Shown: positions 1 to 6,906 of the stretch, piece by piece | Layout: the number at the start of each line of letters is the position of its first letter | Numbering within the stretch: the stretch's first letter is position 1 | Origin: UBA4615 sp044371545 | GTDB lineage: Bacteria > Pseudomonadota > Gammaproteobacteria > Burkholderiales > Burkholderiaceae_E | NCBI GenBank assembly: GCA_044371545.1 | Contig: JBILTM010000138.1 | Location: 1 to 14,050, forward strand | DNA: 14,050 nt | Direction: 5' to 3' | Translations under genes and position numbers: made by a program | Notes under the pieces: model-generated | The model's database searches: none | The model's input: the letters and a program-made list of their open reading frames with translations, nothing else | Told to the model about the DNA's origin: nothing

Positions 1-833
1 CGCTGATCTTCGCGACCTCGTTCGGCTACTTCGACCCGCACATGCTGCGGATGGCCGAGAAGTATCCGAAGGTGCGCTTCGCGCACGGCGGCGGCATGTG
101 GACCGAGGGCAAGCACCCGAAGAACGCCGGCTCCTACTTCGGCTACATCGACGGCGGCCAGTTCGTGTCGGGCGTCGTCGCCGGCCACATGAGCAAGTCC
201 AAGCGCCTGGGCTTCGTGGCCGCCAAGCCGATCCCGCAGGTGCTGCGCAACATCAACGCGTTCACGATGGGCGCGCGCTCGGTCGACCCGTCGATCACCA
301 CGCGGGTGATCTTCACCGGCGACTGGTCGATGCCGGTCAAGGAGGCCGAGGCGACCAACAGCCTGATCGACCAGGGCGTGGACGTCGTCACCTGCCACGT
401 CGACGGGCCGAAGGTCGTCGTCGAGACCGCCGAGAAGCGCGGCATCATGTCCTGCGGCTACCACGCGAGCCAGGCCGCGCTCGCGCCGAAGGGCTACCTG
501 ACCGGTGCCGAATGGGACTGGGCGACGCCGTACGGGATGCTGGTCGAGGCCGCGCGCACCGGCAAGCCGCACCTGAACTTCCTGCGCGGCGGGCTGAAGG
601 AGGGCTTCGTCAAGATGTCCGCCTGGGGCCCCTCGGTGTCGCCGAAGGCCAAGGAAGCCGGCGAAGCGGCGCTCGCGTCGATGAAGAAGGGCGACGCGAT
701 CTTCAAGGGGCCGATCAAGGACAACAAGGGCGGCACGGTGGTCCCGGGCGGCACGACGCTCGAGATGACCAACCTCGAGCTCGAGAAGATGAACTGGCTG
801 GTCGAGGGCGTGCTCGGCTCGATTCCGAGCTGA
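1..833 (+). CDS. BMP-family ABC transporter substrate-binding protein (5' partial)
   Basis: The reading frame is open from the first complete codon at position 3 to the TGA at 831-833, giving 276 residues with no start codon needed inside the window. The family is usually 350-370 residues, so roughly 80-90 N-terminal residues, including any signal peptide, lie upstream. The text resembles Bmp/Med-type periplasmic binding proteins: FATSFGYFDP near the start, then a YIDGGQFVSGVVAGHMSK stretch, KRLGFVAAKPIPQVLRNINA, a GVDVVTCHVDGP segment and a PYGMLVEAARTGK segment. Known members bind nucleosides, purines and other small nitrogenous compounds and feed a two-permease, one-ATPase importer. Those partners follow directly: the first permease starts 25 bp downstream. 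The ligand cannot be read from sequence. The downstream biuret-type hydrolases make a urea-derived compound a reasonable guess, which is inference. Confidence 0.88.
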   Translation, partial: LIFATSFGYFDPHMLRMAEKYPKVRFAHGGGMWTEGKHPKNAGSYFGYIDGGQFVSGVVAGHMSKSKRLGFVAAKPIPQVLRNINAFTMGARSVDPSITTRVIFTGDWSMPVKEAEATNSLIDQGVDVVTCHVDGPKVVVETAEKRGIMSCGYHASQAALAPKGYLTGAEWDWATPYGMLVEAARTGKPHLNFLRGGLKEGFVKMSAWGPSVSPKAKEAGEAALASMKKGDAIFKGPIKDNKGGTVVPGGTTLEMTNLELEKMNWLVEGVLGSIPS

Positions 834-858
834 CCGCCCTCGCCGAGGACGCGGCCCG

Positions 859-1926
859 ATGGCCTCGAGTCCCGCCGCGCTGCCGGGCGCGCGCCGCCCG
901 GCGGCGCCGTCGCCCGCGATGCTGCGATGGCTGGTGCCGATCGGCTCGATCGTCGCCGGCCTGCTTGCGTTCGGGGTCTTCGTGCTCGCGATCGGGCGCA
1001 ACCCGATCGAGGTCTACGCGACGATCGTCGAAGGCGGCTTCTCGAGCGCCTTCTCCTGGAACAACACGCTGCTGCGCGCGGCGCCGCTGATCCTCACCGG
1101 GCTGGCGGTCGCGATCCCCGCGCAGGCGGGGCTGGTGATGATCGGGGGCGAGGGCGCGCTCGCGATCGGCGCGCTCGCCGCGTCGGCGGTCGCGGTGCCG
1201 CTGCTGCCCTCGCTCGGCGCCGGCGCGCTCGTCGCCGGCGCGGCGGCGGGCATGGCGGGCGGCGCCGCCTGGTTCGCGCTCGCCGGCTGGTTCCGGGCGC
1301 ACCGCGGCTTGAACGAGACGATCAGCAGCCTGCTGCTGTCCTACATCGCGATCGCGGTGTTCAACCACGTGGTCGAGGGTCCGCTGCGCGACCCGGCGAG
1401 CCTGAACAAGCCGTCGACCTTTCCGCTGCCCGAATCGGCGATGCTCGGTGCGATCCCCGGCCTCGACGTGCACTGGGGCCTCGCGATCGGCGTCGTCGCC
1501 TGCGTGCTCGCGCAGCTCGCGCTGTCGCGCAGCACGCAGGGCTTCGCGCTGCGGGTCGCCGGCGGCAATCCGCGCGCGGCGCTGCTGGTCGGCCTGCCGG
1601 TCGGCGGGCTGATCGTCGCGGCCTGCGCGCTCGGCGGCGCGGCCGCGGGCCTCGCCGGCGCGATCGAGACGATCGCGGTGCACGGCACGGCCAACGCGTC
1701 GGTGCTCGCCGGCTACGGCACCACCGGCATCCTGGTCGCGTTCATGGCGCGCCAGCAGCCGCTCGCGATCGTGCCGGTCGCGATCCTGATGGGCGGCATC
1801 TCGGCGGCCGGCAGCCTGCTGCAGCGCCGCCTCGACCTGCCCGACGCGACGACGATGGTGCTGCAGGGGCTGCTGTTCGTCGCGATCCTCGCCGGCGACG
1901 CGTTCCTGCCGAAGGAGCGCCGCTGA
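859..1926 (+). CDS. ABC transporter permease, BMP/nucleoside type (first permease)
   Basis: This 355-residue integral inner-membrane protein has a first hydrophobic segment at about residues 23-46 and many Ala/Gly/Val/Leu-rich segments after it. The conserved stretch GLNETISSLLLSYIA at residues 150-164 and the cytoplasmic loop RVAGGNPRAA at about 232-241 match the YufP/BmpB-like permeases of the branched-chain amino acid/nucleoside permease superfamily. It should pair with the next gene to form the transmembrane channel for the BMP binding protein encoded upstream. The chosen ATG has a GAGGA ribosome-binding site about 9 bases upstream, and the gap to the binding-protein gene is only 25 bp. 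The stop is one base from the next ATG, so the two permeases are probably made from one transcript. Substrate is not determinable. Confidence 0.9.
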   Translation: MASSPAALPGARRPAAPSPAMLRWLVPIGSIVAGLLAFGVFVLAIGRNPIEVYATIVEGGFSSAFSWNNTLLRAAPLILTGLAVAIPAQAGLVMIGGEGALAIGALAASAVAVPLLPSLGAGALVAGAAAGMAGGAAWFALAGWFRAHRGLNETISSLLLSYIAIAVFNHVVEGPLRDPASLNKPSTFPLPESAMLGAIPGLDVHWGLAIGVVACVLAQLALSRSTQGFALRVAGGNPRAALLVGLPVGGLIVAACALGGAAAGLAGAIETIAVHGTANASVLAGYGTTGILVAFMARQQPLAIVPVAILMGGISAAGSLLQRRLDLPDATTMVLQGLLFVAILAGDAFLPKERR

Positions 1927-1927
1927 C

Positions 1928-2842
1928 ATGGACGCCGTCCTCACCGTCCTGATCGCCGTGCTCGGCGGCGCGATCCGGGTCTCGACGCCGTTCCTCTTCG
2001 TCTCGCTCGGCGAGTGCATCACCGAGAAGTCCGGCCGCATCAACCTCGGCCTCGAAGGCACGATGGTGTTCGGCGCGATGTTCGGCTACGCGGTGTCGTA
2101 CCACACCGGCTCGCCCTGGCTCGGCGTGCTCGCCGCAGGCATGTCCGGCGTGGTCTTCGGCGCGGTGCACGGGCTGCTGTGCAGCCTGCCGCGGGTCAAC
2201 GACACCGCCGTCGGCATCTCGCTGATCGTGCTCGGGCTCGGCCTCGCGTTCTTCTTCGGCAAGGCCTACGTGCAGCCGACCGCACCGCGCCTGCCCTCGA
2301 TCGACCTCGGGAGCTGGGCGGAGCTGCCGGCGCTGCGTGCGGCACTGCAGGTCAACGCGCTCTTCGTCGTCGGCGCCGCGCTCGCGCTCGCGCTGCACTG
2401 GGCGTTCGCCAACACGCGCTGGGGCCTGCAGCTGCGCACCGTCGGCGACTCGGCCGACGCCGCGCGCGCGCTCGGCCTGCCGGTCGCGCGCACGCGCATC
2501 CAGGCGACCGCGCTCGGCGGCTTCTTCGGCGGCGTGGCCGGCGCCTACCTGTCGCTCTACTACCCGGGCAGCTGGAACGAAGCGCTCTCGAGCGGGCAGG
2601 GCGTGATGGCGGTCGCACTGGTGATCTTCGCGCGATGGCGGCCGCTCGGCTGCTTCAAGGCGGCCCTGATCTTCGGCGGCGCGGGCTCGATCGGCCCGGC
2701 GCTGCAGGCGGTGGGCGTGCAGGCGGGCTACCACCTGTGGAACGCCGCACCGTACGTGCTGACGCTGGCGATCATGCTCGCCAGCACCTCAAAGGCCCGC
2801 GCCTCGATCGGTGCGCCGGGCGAGCTGTCGATGACGCGTTGA
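1928..2842 (+). CDS. ABC transporter permease, BMP/nucleoside type (second permease)
   Basis: This 304-residue membrane protein carries the hallmark early segment ITEKSGRINLGLEGTM at residues 31-46, typical of YufQ/RbsC-like permeases of the BMP importer class. A cytoplasmic loop around residues 168-188 (LRTVGDSADAARALGLPV) is a likely contact with the ATPase. Length is normal for the second, shorter permease of this system. The start lies one base after the previous stop, and its AAGGAG ribosome-binding site sits inside the 3' end of the first permease gene, indicating coupled expression. The two permeases and the ATPase at 4628-6202 would form the complete importer, although three enzyme or transport genes are interleaved in an unusual order. 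The substrate remains unknown. Confidence 0.9.
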   Translation: MDAVLTVLIAVLGGAIRVSTPFLFVSLGECITEKSGRINLGLEGTMVFGAMFGYAVSYHTGSPWLGVLAAGMSGVVFGAVHGLLCSLPRVNDTAVGISLIVLGLGLAFFFGKAYVQPTAPRLPSIDLGSWAELPALRAALQVNALFVVGAALALALHWAFANTRWGLQLRTVGDSADAARALGLPVARTRIQATALGGFFGGVAGAYLSLYYPGSWNEALSSGQGVMAVALVIFARWRPLGCFKAALIFGGAGSIGPALQAVGVQAGYHLWNAAPYVLTLAIMLASTSKARASIGAPGELSMTR

Positions 2843-2857
2843 CGCGGGAGCCTTGCG

Positions 2858-3907
2858 ATGAGCGGACTGGGTGGATTGAACAAGTCGCCGAATGGCGTGG
2901 TGATCGGGCTGGTGCAGCTGCAGCTGCCGGTGGTCGAGACACCGGCGCAGCTCGCGGCGCAGGCGGACCGCATCGTCGCGATGGTCGGCAAGGCGCGGCG
3001 CAACAACGCGGGCATGGACCTCGTCGTGTTCCCGGAGTACGCGCTGCACGGGCTGTCGATGAGCACCGCGCCCGAGCTGATGGTGTCGCTCGACGGACCC
3101 GAGGTCGCGGCCTTCCGCGCGGCCTGCGTCGCGAACCGAATCTGGGGCTGCTTCTCGATCATGGAGGCCAACCCCGGCGGCAACCCGTACAACACCGGGC
3201 TGGTCATCGACGACACCGGCCGCATCGCGCTGTACTACCGCAAGCTGCACCCCTGGGTGCCGGTCGAGGCGTGGGAGCCGGGCAACCTCGGCATCCCGGT
3301 GATCGACGGCCCGAAGGGCTGCCGCCTCGCGCTGATCATCTGCCACGACGGCATGTTCCCGGAGATGGCGCGTGAGTGCGCCTACAAGGGCGCCGAGATC
3401 ATGCTGCGCACCGCCGGCTACACCGCGCCGATCCGCCACGCATGGAAGATCACCAACCAGGCCAACGCGTTCCAGAACCTGATGGTGACCGCGAGCGTGT
3501 GCCTGTGCGGCAGCGACGGCAGCTTCGACTCGATGGGCGAGGGCATGGTCTGCGACTTCGATGGCACCGTGCTGGTCGAGGGCTCGAACCGGCCCGACGA
3601 GATCGTCACCTGCGAGGTGCGGCCCGACCTGGTGCGCGAGGCCCGGAAGCACTGGGGTGTCGAGAACAACCCCTACCAGCTCTGGCACCGCGGCTACGTC
3701 GCGGTGAAGGGCGGCGCGCAGGACTGCCCGTACACCTTCATGCAAGACATGGTCGACGGCCGCTACCGGCTGCCGTGGGAGGGCGAGGTGGTGCACGTCG
3801 ACGGCACGTCCTGCGGTTTCGCGCCGCCGACGCGCGCTTACGTCGGCGCCGAGCCCGCCGGCCCCGACGGCCTGCCGCTCGCGGCCGCACCACGCAAGGC
3901 CGCCTGA
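2858..3907 (+). CDS. amiF: formamidase-like amidase (nitrilase/CN-hydrolase superfamily)
   Basis: The 349-residue protein follows the AmiF/AmiE group of aliphatic amidases closely from end to end. The expected catalytic set is visible: Glu60 in VVFPEYALHG, Lys129 in YYRKLHPW and the nucleophile Cys162 in ALIICHDGMFPEMARE. A second glutamate at about 137 (PVEAWEPGNLG), NPYNTGLVID, and FGEG/CDFDGT-like text (MGEGMVCDFDGT) also match the formamidase I remember from Helicobacter pylori. AmiF hydrolyses formamide to formate and ammonia in the cytoplasm. Specificity within this group cannot be fixed by motif reading, and a longer-chain or carbamoyl amide is possible. A GGGAG ribosome-binding site precedes the ATG; gaps are 15 bp before and 31 bp after the gene. 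Its place between permeases and a biuret hydrolase suggests it removes ammonia from an imported amide or from a breakdown product. Confidence 0.83.
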   Translation: MSGLGGLNKSPNGVVIGLVQLQLPVVETPAQLAAQADRIVAMVGKARRNNAGMDLVVFPEYALHGLSMSTAPELMVSLDGPEVAAFRAACVANRIWGCFSIMEANPGGNPYNTGLVIDDTGRIALYYRKLHPWVPVEAWEPGNLGIPVIDGPKGCRLALIICHDGMFPEMARECAYKGAEIMLRTAGYTAPIRHAWKITNQANAFQNLMVTASVCLCGSDGSFDSMGEGMVCDFDGTVLVEGSNRPDEIVTCEVRPDLVREARKHWGVENNPYQLWHRGYVAVKGGAQDCPYTFMQDMVDGRYRLPWEGEVVHVDGTSCGFAPPTRAYVGAEPAGPDGLPLAAAPRKAA

Positions 3908-3938
3908 GCGCTGCGTCCGCACGACAGGGAGCCCGCCG

Positions 3939-4631
3939 ATGACCGACTTCCCGCAGATCGACGCCGATCCGTATCCGTGGCCGTTCGACGGCGCGTTCCG
4001 CGCGTCGGACACCGCGCTGGTGATCATCGACATGCAGACCGACTTCTGCGGCATCGGCGGCTACGTCGACCGCATGGGCTACGACCTGTCGATGACCCGC
4101 GCGCCGATCGCGCCGATCGGCCGCCTGCTGGCCGCGGCCCGGGCCGTCGGCATGCACGTGATCCACACGCGCGAGGGTCACCGGCCCGACCTCGCCGACC
4201 TGCCGGCGAACAAGCGCTGGCGCTCGCGGCGCATCGGTGCCGGCATCGGCGACCCCGGACCCTGCGGGCGCATCCTGGTGCGCGGCGAGCCGGGCTGGGA
4301 GATCATCCCCGAGCTCGCGCCGATCGACGGCGAGCCGATCGTCGACAAGCCCGGCAAGGGCTCGTTCTGCGCGACCGACCTCGAGCTGATGCTGCGCACC
4401 CGCGGCATCCGCAACCTGATCCTGACCGGCATCACCACCGACGTGTGCGTGCACACGACGATGCGCGAGGCGAACGACCGCGGCTTCGAGTGCCTGGTGC
4501 TCGCCGACTGCTGCGGCGCGACCGACCTCGGCAACCACGAGGCCGCGCTGAAGATGGTGACGATGCAGGGCGGCGTGTTCGGCGCGGTCGGCCGCTCGTC
4601 GCAGGTGCTGGCATCGCTGGGGCGGGCATGA
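3939..4631 (+). CDS. biuH: biuret amidohydrolase (isochorismatase-like cysteine hydrolase)
   Basis: This 230-residue enzyme closely resembles the characterised biuret hydrolase of Rhizobium leguminosarum as I recall it, including the opening IDADPYPWP, the segment HTREGHRPDLADLPANKRW, GIGDPGPCGRIL and GITTDVCVHTTMREANDRG. The catalytic triad of the superfamily is present: Asp31 (IIDMQTDF), Lys137 (VDKPGKG) and the nucleophile Cys170 (TTDVC). Gln210 (TMQGG) is also in place. All four sit at a constant offset of five from the numbering I recall for the Rhizobium enzyme (36, 142, 175, 215). The reaction is biuret plus water to allophanate plus ammonia in the cytoplasm. AGGGAG lies about 8 bases before the ATG. 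The stop overlaps the ATPase start by 4 bp. No allophanate hydrolase is seen, so completion of the pathway must lie elsewhere. Confidence 0.87.
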   Translation: MTDFPQIDADPYPWPFDGAFRASDTALVIIDMQTDFCGIGGYVDRMGYDLSMTRAPIAPIGRLLAAARAVGMHVIHTREGHRPDLADLPANKRWRSRRIGAGIGDPGPCGRILVRGEPGWEIIPELAPIDGEPIVDKPGKGSFCATDLELMLRTRGIRNLILTGITTDVCVHTTMREANDRGFECLVLADCCGATDLGNHEAALKMVTMQGGVFGAVGRSSQVLASLGRA

Positions 4632-6202
4632 GCCGACACGCCGCGCCCTCGCTGCAGACCATCGGGCTGACCAGGCGCTTCGGCGACTTCGTCGCGCTCG
4701 ACGCGGTCGACCTCGAGGTGCGGCCGGGCACGGTGCACGCGCTGCTGGGCGAGAACGGTGCGGGCAAGAGCACGCTGGTCAAGTGCCTGGTCGGCTACCA
4801 CCGGCCCGACGCCGGCTCCATCCTCGTCGACGGCCGCGAGCGCGACGTCGGCTCGCCGCAGGCGGCGCGCGCGCTCGGCGTGGGCATGGTCTACCAGCAC
4901 TTCACGCTGGTGCCCTCGATGACGGTCGCCGAGAATTTCGCGCTCGCGCGCGGCGGCCTGAAGGCGGTGGTCGACTGGCCTTCGACGATCGCCGCGATGC
5001 GCCGCTTCCTCGACACGACGCCGTTCACGCTGCCGCTCGAGGTGCCGGTCTCGGCGCTCGCGGCCGGCCAGAAGCAGAAGGCCGAGATCCTCAAGCAGCT
5101 CTACGCCGACAACCGGCTGCTGATCCTCGACGAGCCGACCTCGGTGCTCGCGCCCGACGAGGCCGACGAGGTGCTCGGCGCGATCCGCGGCATGGCGCAC
5201 GCCGGGCGGCTCACCGTCGTGATGATCACGCACAAGTTCCGCGAGGTCGCAGCGTTCGCCGACGACGTGACCGTGCTGCGGCGCGGGCGCCGGGTGGCGG
5301 GCGGCCACGTCGGCGAGTTCGACGCGGTGCGGCTCGCGGACGCGATGATCGGCGCGGCGCGCCGCCGCGAGCTGCCGCCGCGCAACCCGGTGGACGCCGG
5401 CGTGGCGCCGTCGCTCGTCGTGGAGCGCCTGAGCGTCGCCGACGACGCCGGGCGGCGCGTGGTGCGCGATGCGTCGCTCGCGGTGCGACCCGGCGAGGTG
5501 CTCGGCATCGCGGGCGTGTCCGGCAACGGCCAGCGCGAGCTGGTCGAGACGCTGCTCGGGCAGCGCGAGCCCGCGTCCGGAGCGATCCTGATCGGCGGCG
5601 AGCGCTACCGGGGCCGCCGCGCCGAGATCGCCCGCCACCGGGTCGGCAGCCTGCCCGAGGAGCCGCTGCGCAACGCCTGCGTCGCCGCGATGTCGGTCGC
5701 GGAGAACCTCGCGCTGCGCGAGTTCGACGCGCCGCCGCTCGCGCGGGCCGGCTGGCTGAGCCCGTCGCGGATGTCGGCCGCCGCGCTGCCGCGCATCGAG
5801 ACGTTCGGCGTCAAGACCCGCGGGCCCGAGTCCCCGATCGGCACGCTGTCCGGCGGCAACGTGCAGCGGGCGGTGCTCGCGCGCGAGCTGTCGCGCGGCT
5901 GCCGGGTGCTGGTCGTGATGAACCCGGTCTTCGGTCTCGACTTCGCGGCGGTCGACGAGATCCACCGTCGGCTGCTCGAGGCGCGCAACGGCGGCGCCGC
6001 GGTGCTGCTGGTCAGCGAGGACCTCGACGAGCTGATCGAGCTGTCGGACCGGGTGCTGGTGATGTCGGAGGGCGCGCTCGTCTACGAGACCGCGCGGGCC
6101 GCCGAGGACCGCGCCGAGATCGGGCGGCGGATGGGCGGTGCGCACGACGCGCACGACGCGCCTCGGCCGGTGGCCGAGGCGCTTGCGGAGGGGACCGCAT
6201 GA
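4628..6202 (+). CDS. ABC transporter ATP-binding protein, two fused nucleotide-binding domains
   Basis: The 524-residue protein is a tandem ATPase of the BMP/nucleoside importer type. Domain 1 has Walker A GENGAGKST (41-49), Q-loop VYQHF (88-92), signature ALAAGQKQ (about 143-150), Walker B LLILDEP (164-170) and switch His202. Domain 2 has a Walker A-like loop GVSGNGQRE without the usual Lys (296-304), signature LSGGN (407-411), a Walker B region reading VLVVMNPVFGLD without the Asp-Glu pair, and SED (463-465) in place of the switch His. Loss of catalytic residues in domain 2 is usual for this class. It should power the two upstream permeases. The start is chosen at the ATGA overlap with the biuH stop; the end overlaps the next hydrolase by another ATGA. 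The C-terminal tail holds a short Ala-His-Asp repeat. Confidence 0.93.
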   Translation: MSRHAAPSLQTIGLTRRFGDFVALDAVDLEVRPGTVHALLGENGAGKSTLVKCLVGYHRPDAGSILVDGRERDVGSPQAARALGVGMVYQHFTLVPSMTVAENFALARGGLKAVVDWPSTIAAMRRFLDTTPFTLPLEVPVSALAAGQKQKAEILKQLYADNRLLILDEPTSVLAPDEADEVLGAIRGMAHAGRLTVVMITHKFREVAAFADDVTVLRRGRRVAGGHVGEFDAVRLADAMIGAARRRELPPRNPVDAGVAPSLVVERLSVADDAGRRVVRDASLAVRPGEVLGIAGVSGNGQRELVETLLGQREPASGAILIGGERYRGRRAEIARHRVGSLPEEPLRNACVAAMSVAENLALREFDAPPLARAGWLSPSRMSAAALPRIETFGVKTRGPESPIGTLSGGNVQRAVLARELSRGCRVLVVMNPVFGLDFAAVDEIHRRLLEARNGGAAVLLVSEDLDELIELSDRVLVMSEGALVYETARAAEDRAEIGRRMGGAHDAHDAPRPVAEALAEGTA

Positions 6203-6876
6203 GCGAGCTGTCTTCGTCGGTGCGTCGCGTCGCGGCGCAGCCGCGGCCGTTCGAGTTCGATGCGGCGCGGACCGCACTGGTGATGATCGACATGCAGCGC
6301 GACTTCGTCGAGCCGGGCGGCTTCGGCGAATCGCTCGGCAACGACGTGAGCCGGCTCGCGGCAGTCGTGCCGCCGGCGATCGAGCTGCTCGGCTGGGCGC
6401 GCTCGCGCGGCCTGCTGGTCGTCCACACGCGCGAGGCGCACCGTGCGGACCTGTCCGACTGTCCCCCGGCCAAGCGGCTGCGCGGCGCGCCGTCGATGCG
6501 GATCGGCGACCCCGGCCCGATGGGGCGGATCCTGATCGACGGCGAGCCGGGCGCGGGCTTCGTCGACGGGCTCGAGCCGCTCGCCGGCGAGATCGAGGTC
6601 GTCAAGCCCGGCAAGGGCGCGTTCTACAACACCACGCTGACCCACTCGCTGGTCTCGCGCCGCATCACGCGCCTGATCTTCGGTGGCGTGACCACCGAGG
6701 TCTGCGTGCAGACGACGATGCGCGAGGCGAATGACCGCGGCTACGACGCGCTGCTGGTCGAGGAGGCGACCGGCAGCTACTTCCCCGAGTTCAAGCAGGC
6801 GACGATCGAGATGATCCGCGCGCAGGGCGGCATCGTCGGCTGGACCGCGCGGCTCGACGACGTGCTGAAGGCCTGA
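6199..6876 (+). CDS. second isochorismatase-like cysteine hydrolase (BiuH/TrtA/RutB relative)
   Basis: This 225-residue paralogue of the biuret hydrolase two genes upstream shares VVHTREAHRADLSDCPPAKR, GDPGPMGRIL, the KPGKG motif and TTEVCVQTTMREANDRG. The catalytic set is complete: Asp31, Lys136 and Cys169, with Gln209 also kept. It differs in parts likely to shape the pocket: it has FVEPGGFGESLGNDV after the catalytic Asp, and EEATGSYFPEF where BiuH has ADCCGATDLGNH. The superfamily includes hydrolases of biuret, triuret and ureidoacrylate. An amide or carbamoyl hydrolase acting on a triuret- or biuret-like compound is the best guess, but the substrate is not assigned. GGAGGGG precedes the ATG, which overlaps the ATPase stop by 4 bp. 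It is the last gene of the + strand operon. Confidence 0.85.
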   Translation: MSELSSSVRRVAAQPRPFEFDAARTALVMIDMQRDFVEPGGFGESLGNDVSRLAAVVPPAIELLGWARSRGLLVVHTREAHRADLSDCPPAKRLRGAPSMRIGDPGPMGRILIDGEPGAGFVDGLEPLAGEIEVVKPGKGAFYNTTLTHSLVSRRITRLIFGGVTTEVCVQTTMREANDRGYDALLVEEATGSYFPEFKQATIEMIRAQGGIVGWTARLDDVLKA

Positions 6877-6906
6877 GGGACCAGGGCCCGGACGTCCCGC
6901 CTCAGG
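6872..6906. terminator. imperfect hairpin across two convergent stop codons (possible terminator)
   Basis: CCTGAGG at 6872-6878 pairs perfectly with CCTCAGG at 6900-6906, and GAC at 6879-6881 pairs with GTC at 6894-6896, leaving a 3-base bulge and a 12-base loop. The stem contains the stop codon of the + strand hydrolase (6874-6876) and of the - strand CoA-transferase (6902-6904). No T-tract follows on either strand, so an intrinsic terminator is only possible. The convergent position is what favours it. Confidence 0.35.

Noticed and set aside
715..2061. Long - strand open frame (448 codons) opposite the first permease
   Set aside because: Its composition is dominated by Arg, Asp, Gln and Ala without hydrophobic core pattern, and the opposite strand has a well-conserved membrane protein with a ribosome-binding site.
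6138..6162. Short tandem repeat of a GCGCACGAC-type unit near the ATPase 3' end
   Set aside because: There are only about two copies, encoding a small Ala-His-Asp repeat in a variable C-terminal tail. It is not enough for a repeat array or a regulatory site.
4178..6277. Long - strand open frame (699 codons) opposite biuH, the ATPase and the second hydrolase
   Set aside because: It is Arg/His/Ala/Asp-rich low-complexity text with no recognisable domain. Such frames arise opposite real genes in DNA with G/C at nearly every third position.
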